Positions 63,866 to 64,000 of a DNA stretch of 64,000 nucleotides are shown one piece after another. The position numbers and the translations under genes are program-made. Within the stretch, counting starts at the first letter, position 1. Each line of letters opens with the position of its first letter. The stretch covers positions 186,001 through 250,000 of the forward strand of contig JBBJMP010000007.1 in the NCBI GenBank assembly GCA_037718865.1. Reading direction: 5' to 3'. The DNA comes from JADCRZ01 sp037718865. GTDB lineage: Bacteria > Bacteroidota > Bacteroidia > Chitinophagales > Chitinophagaceae. The notes below the pieces were generated by a model. It did no database searches and was not told where the DNA came from. It worked only from the letters and a program-made list of their open reading frames with translations.

Positions 63866-64000
63866 TTACTGTTTGTTTAATTTGATGATGGTTGCAGTAC
63901 CATTCGCAGAAACAACCTTTAGCAGATAGGTGCCGGACTTAAACTGGCTTGTTTCCATCTGGTCAGAGCCATTGCCGCTGGCACGTTGTTTTTTTAATGT
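63866..64000 (-). CDS. C-terminal end of a T9SS-sorted protein, partial
   Basis: Only the last 44 codons and the stop (63866-63868) fall inside the window. The translation ends SQFKSGTYLLKVVSANG, then TATIIKLNKQ, a standard type A T9SS C-terminal sorting domain (G-x-Y-x-L/I-x-V followed by a short basic tail). The protein itself starts beyond the right edge. It is transcribed toward the LysE operon. Confidence 0.8.
   Translation of the reverse strand, partial: TLKKQRASGNGSDQMETSQFKSGTYLLKVVSANGTATIIKLNKQ

Noticed and set aside
1..64000. CRISPR array, tRNA, rRNA or riboswitch
   Set aside because: I looked for regular spaced repeats, CCA-ended cloverleaf text, rRNA core motifs and well-known riboswitch cores and saw none. 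A covariance-model scan would be needed to exclude small RNAs.

Overview
The window looks like a chromosome segment of a Bacteroidota bacterium, most likely in or near the Chitinophagaceae. Supporting evidence is seen directly: SusC/SusD outer-membrane pairs, at least four proteins with type IX secretion (T9SS) C-terminal sorting tails, the rpmB-rpmG-DUF4295-ftsY-rimO block typical of the phylum, a bacillithiol enzyme (BshC), an ALDH7-type aldehyde dehydrogenase and a soluble acyl-ACP desaturase. The family-level assignment is inference. I found no rRNA, tRNA, CRISPR array, phage or complete insertion sequence.
Layout. 1-9052: a SusC gene running off the left edge with a frameshift in its signal peptide, a Tat-exported enolase-superfamily dehydratase, a secreted sugar-isomerase-like TIM barrel, a decayed SusD fragment, and a large PQQ-type sugar dehydrogenase fused to PKD and cytochrome c domains. 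9257-14236: a T9SS-secreted DUF5060/GH5-like glycoside hydrolase and a dipeptidyl-peptidase IV gene cut by one in-frame amber codon. 14384-17243: a membrane protein of unknown role and a two-gene hydroxyproline catabolic module. 17380-26575: DNA polymerase IV, then a polysaccharide locus (SusC, SusD, GH16 glucanase, CE15-like esterase) with a palindromic repeat island. 26682-30958: a sensory operon in decay (receiver, TonB receptor, YfiR-like, histidine kinase), each member carrying an indel or fusion. 31044-34197: VOC protein, glycosyltransferase, small unknown protein, acyl-ACP desaturase. 34588-43004: purK and purE separated by a complete RND efflux pump, then a DUF6929-like protein. 43216-48408: bshC, an SMP-30-like beta-propeller, aldose epimerase, and a T9SS surface protein. 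48568-51727: the ribosome/SRP block. 51922-57438: polyphosphate kinase, exopolyphosphatase, panB, ALDH7. 57515-60527: secreted subtilase, DinB-like protein, CCG-domain iron-sulfur protein. 60842-63801: a tightly overlapped four-gene operon (DinB-like, NRDE/TANGO2-like, ATP-grasp, LysE exporter), my best candidate for an undescribed system. 63866-64000: the tail of a T9SS-sorted protein.
How the genes work together. Much of the left half concerns carbohydrate capture and oxidation at the cell surface: receptors import glycans that the GH16, GH5-like and CE15-like enzymes release, while periplasmic enzymes oxidise or isomerise sugars. The right half is mostly housekeeping. The repeated single-base lesions (SusC near 2940, DPP-IV at 13652, and several between 28020 and 30850) could be true gene decay or sequencing errors; the raw reads would settle this. 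In the 26.7-31 kb region the large internal deletion and a substituted kinase residue argue for true decay.
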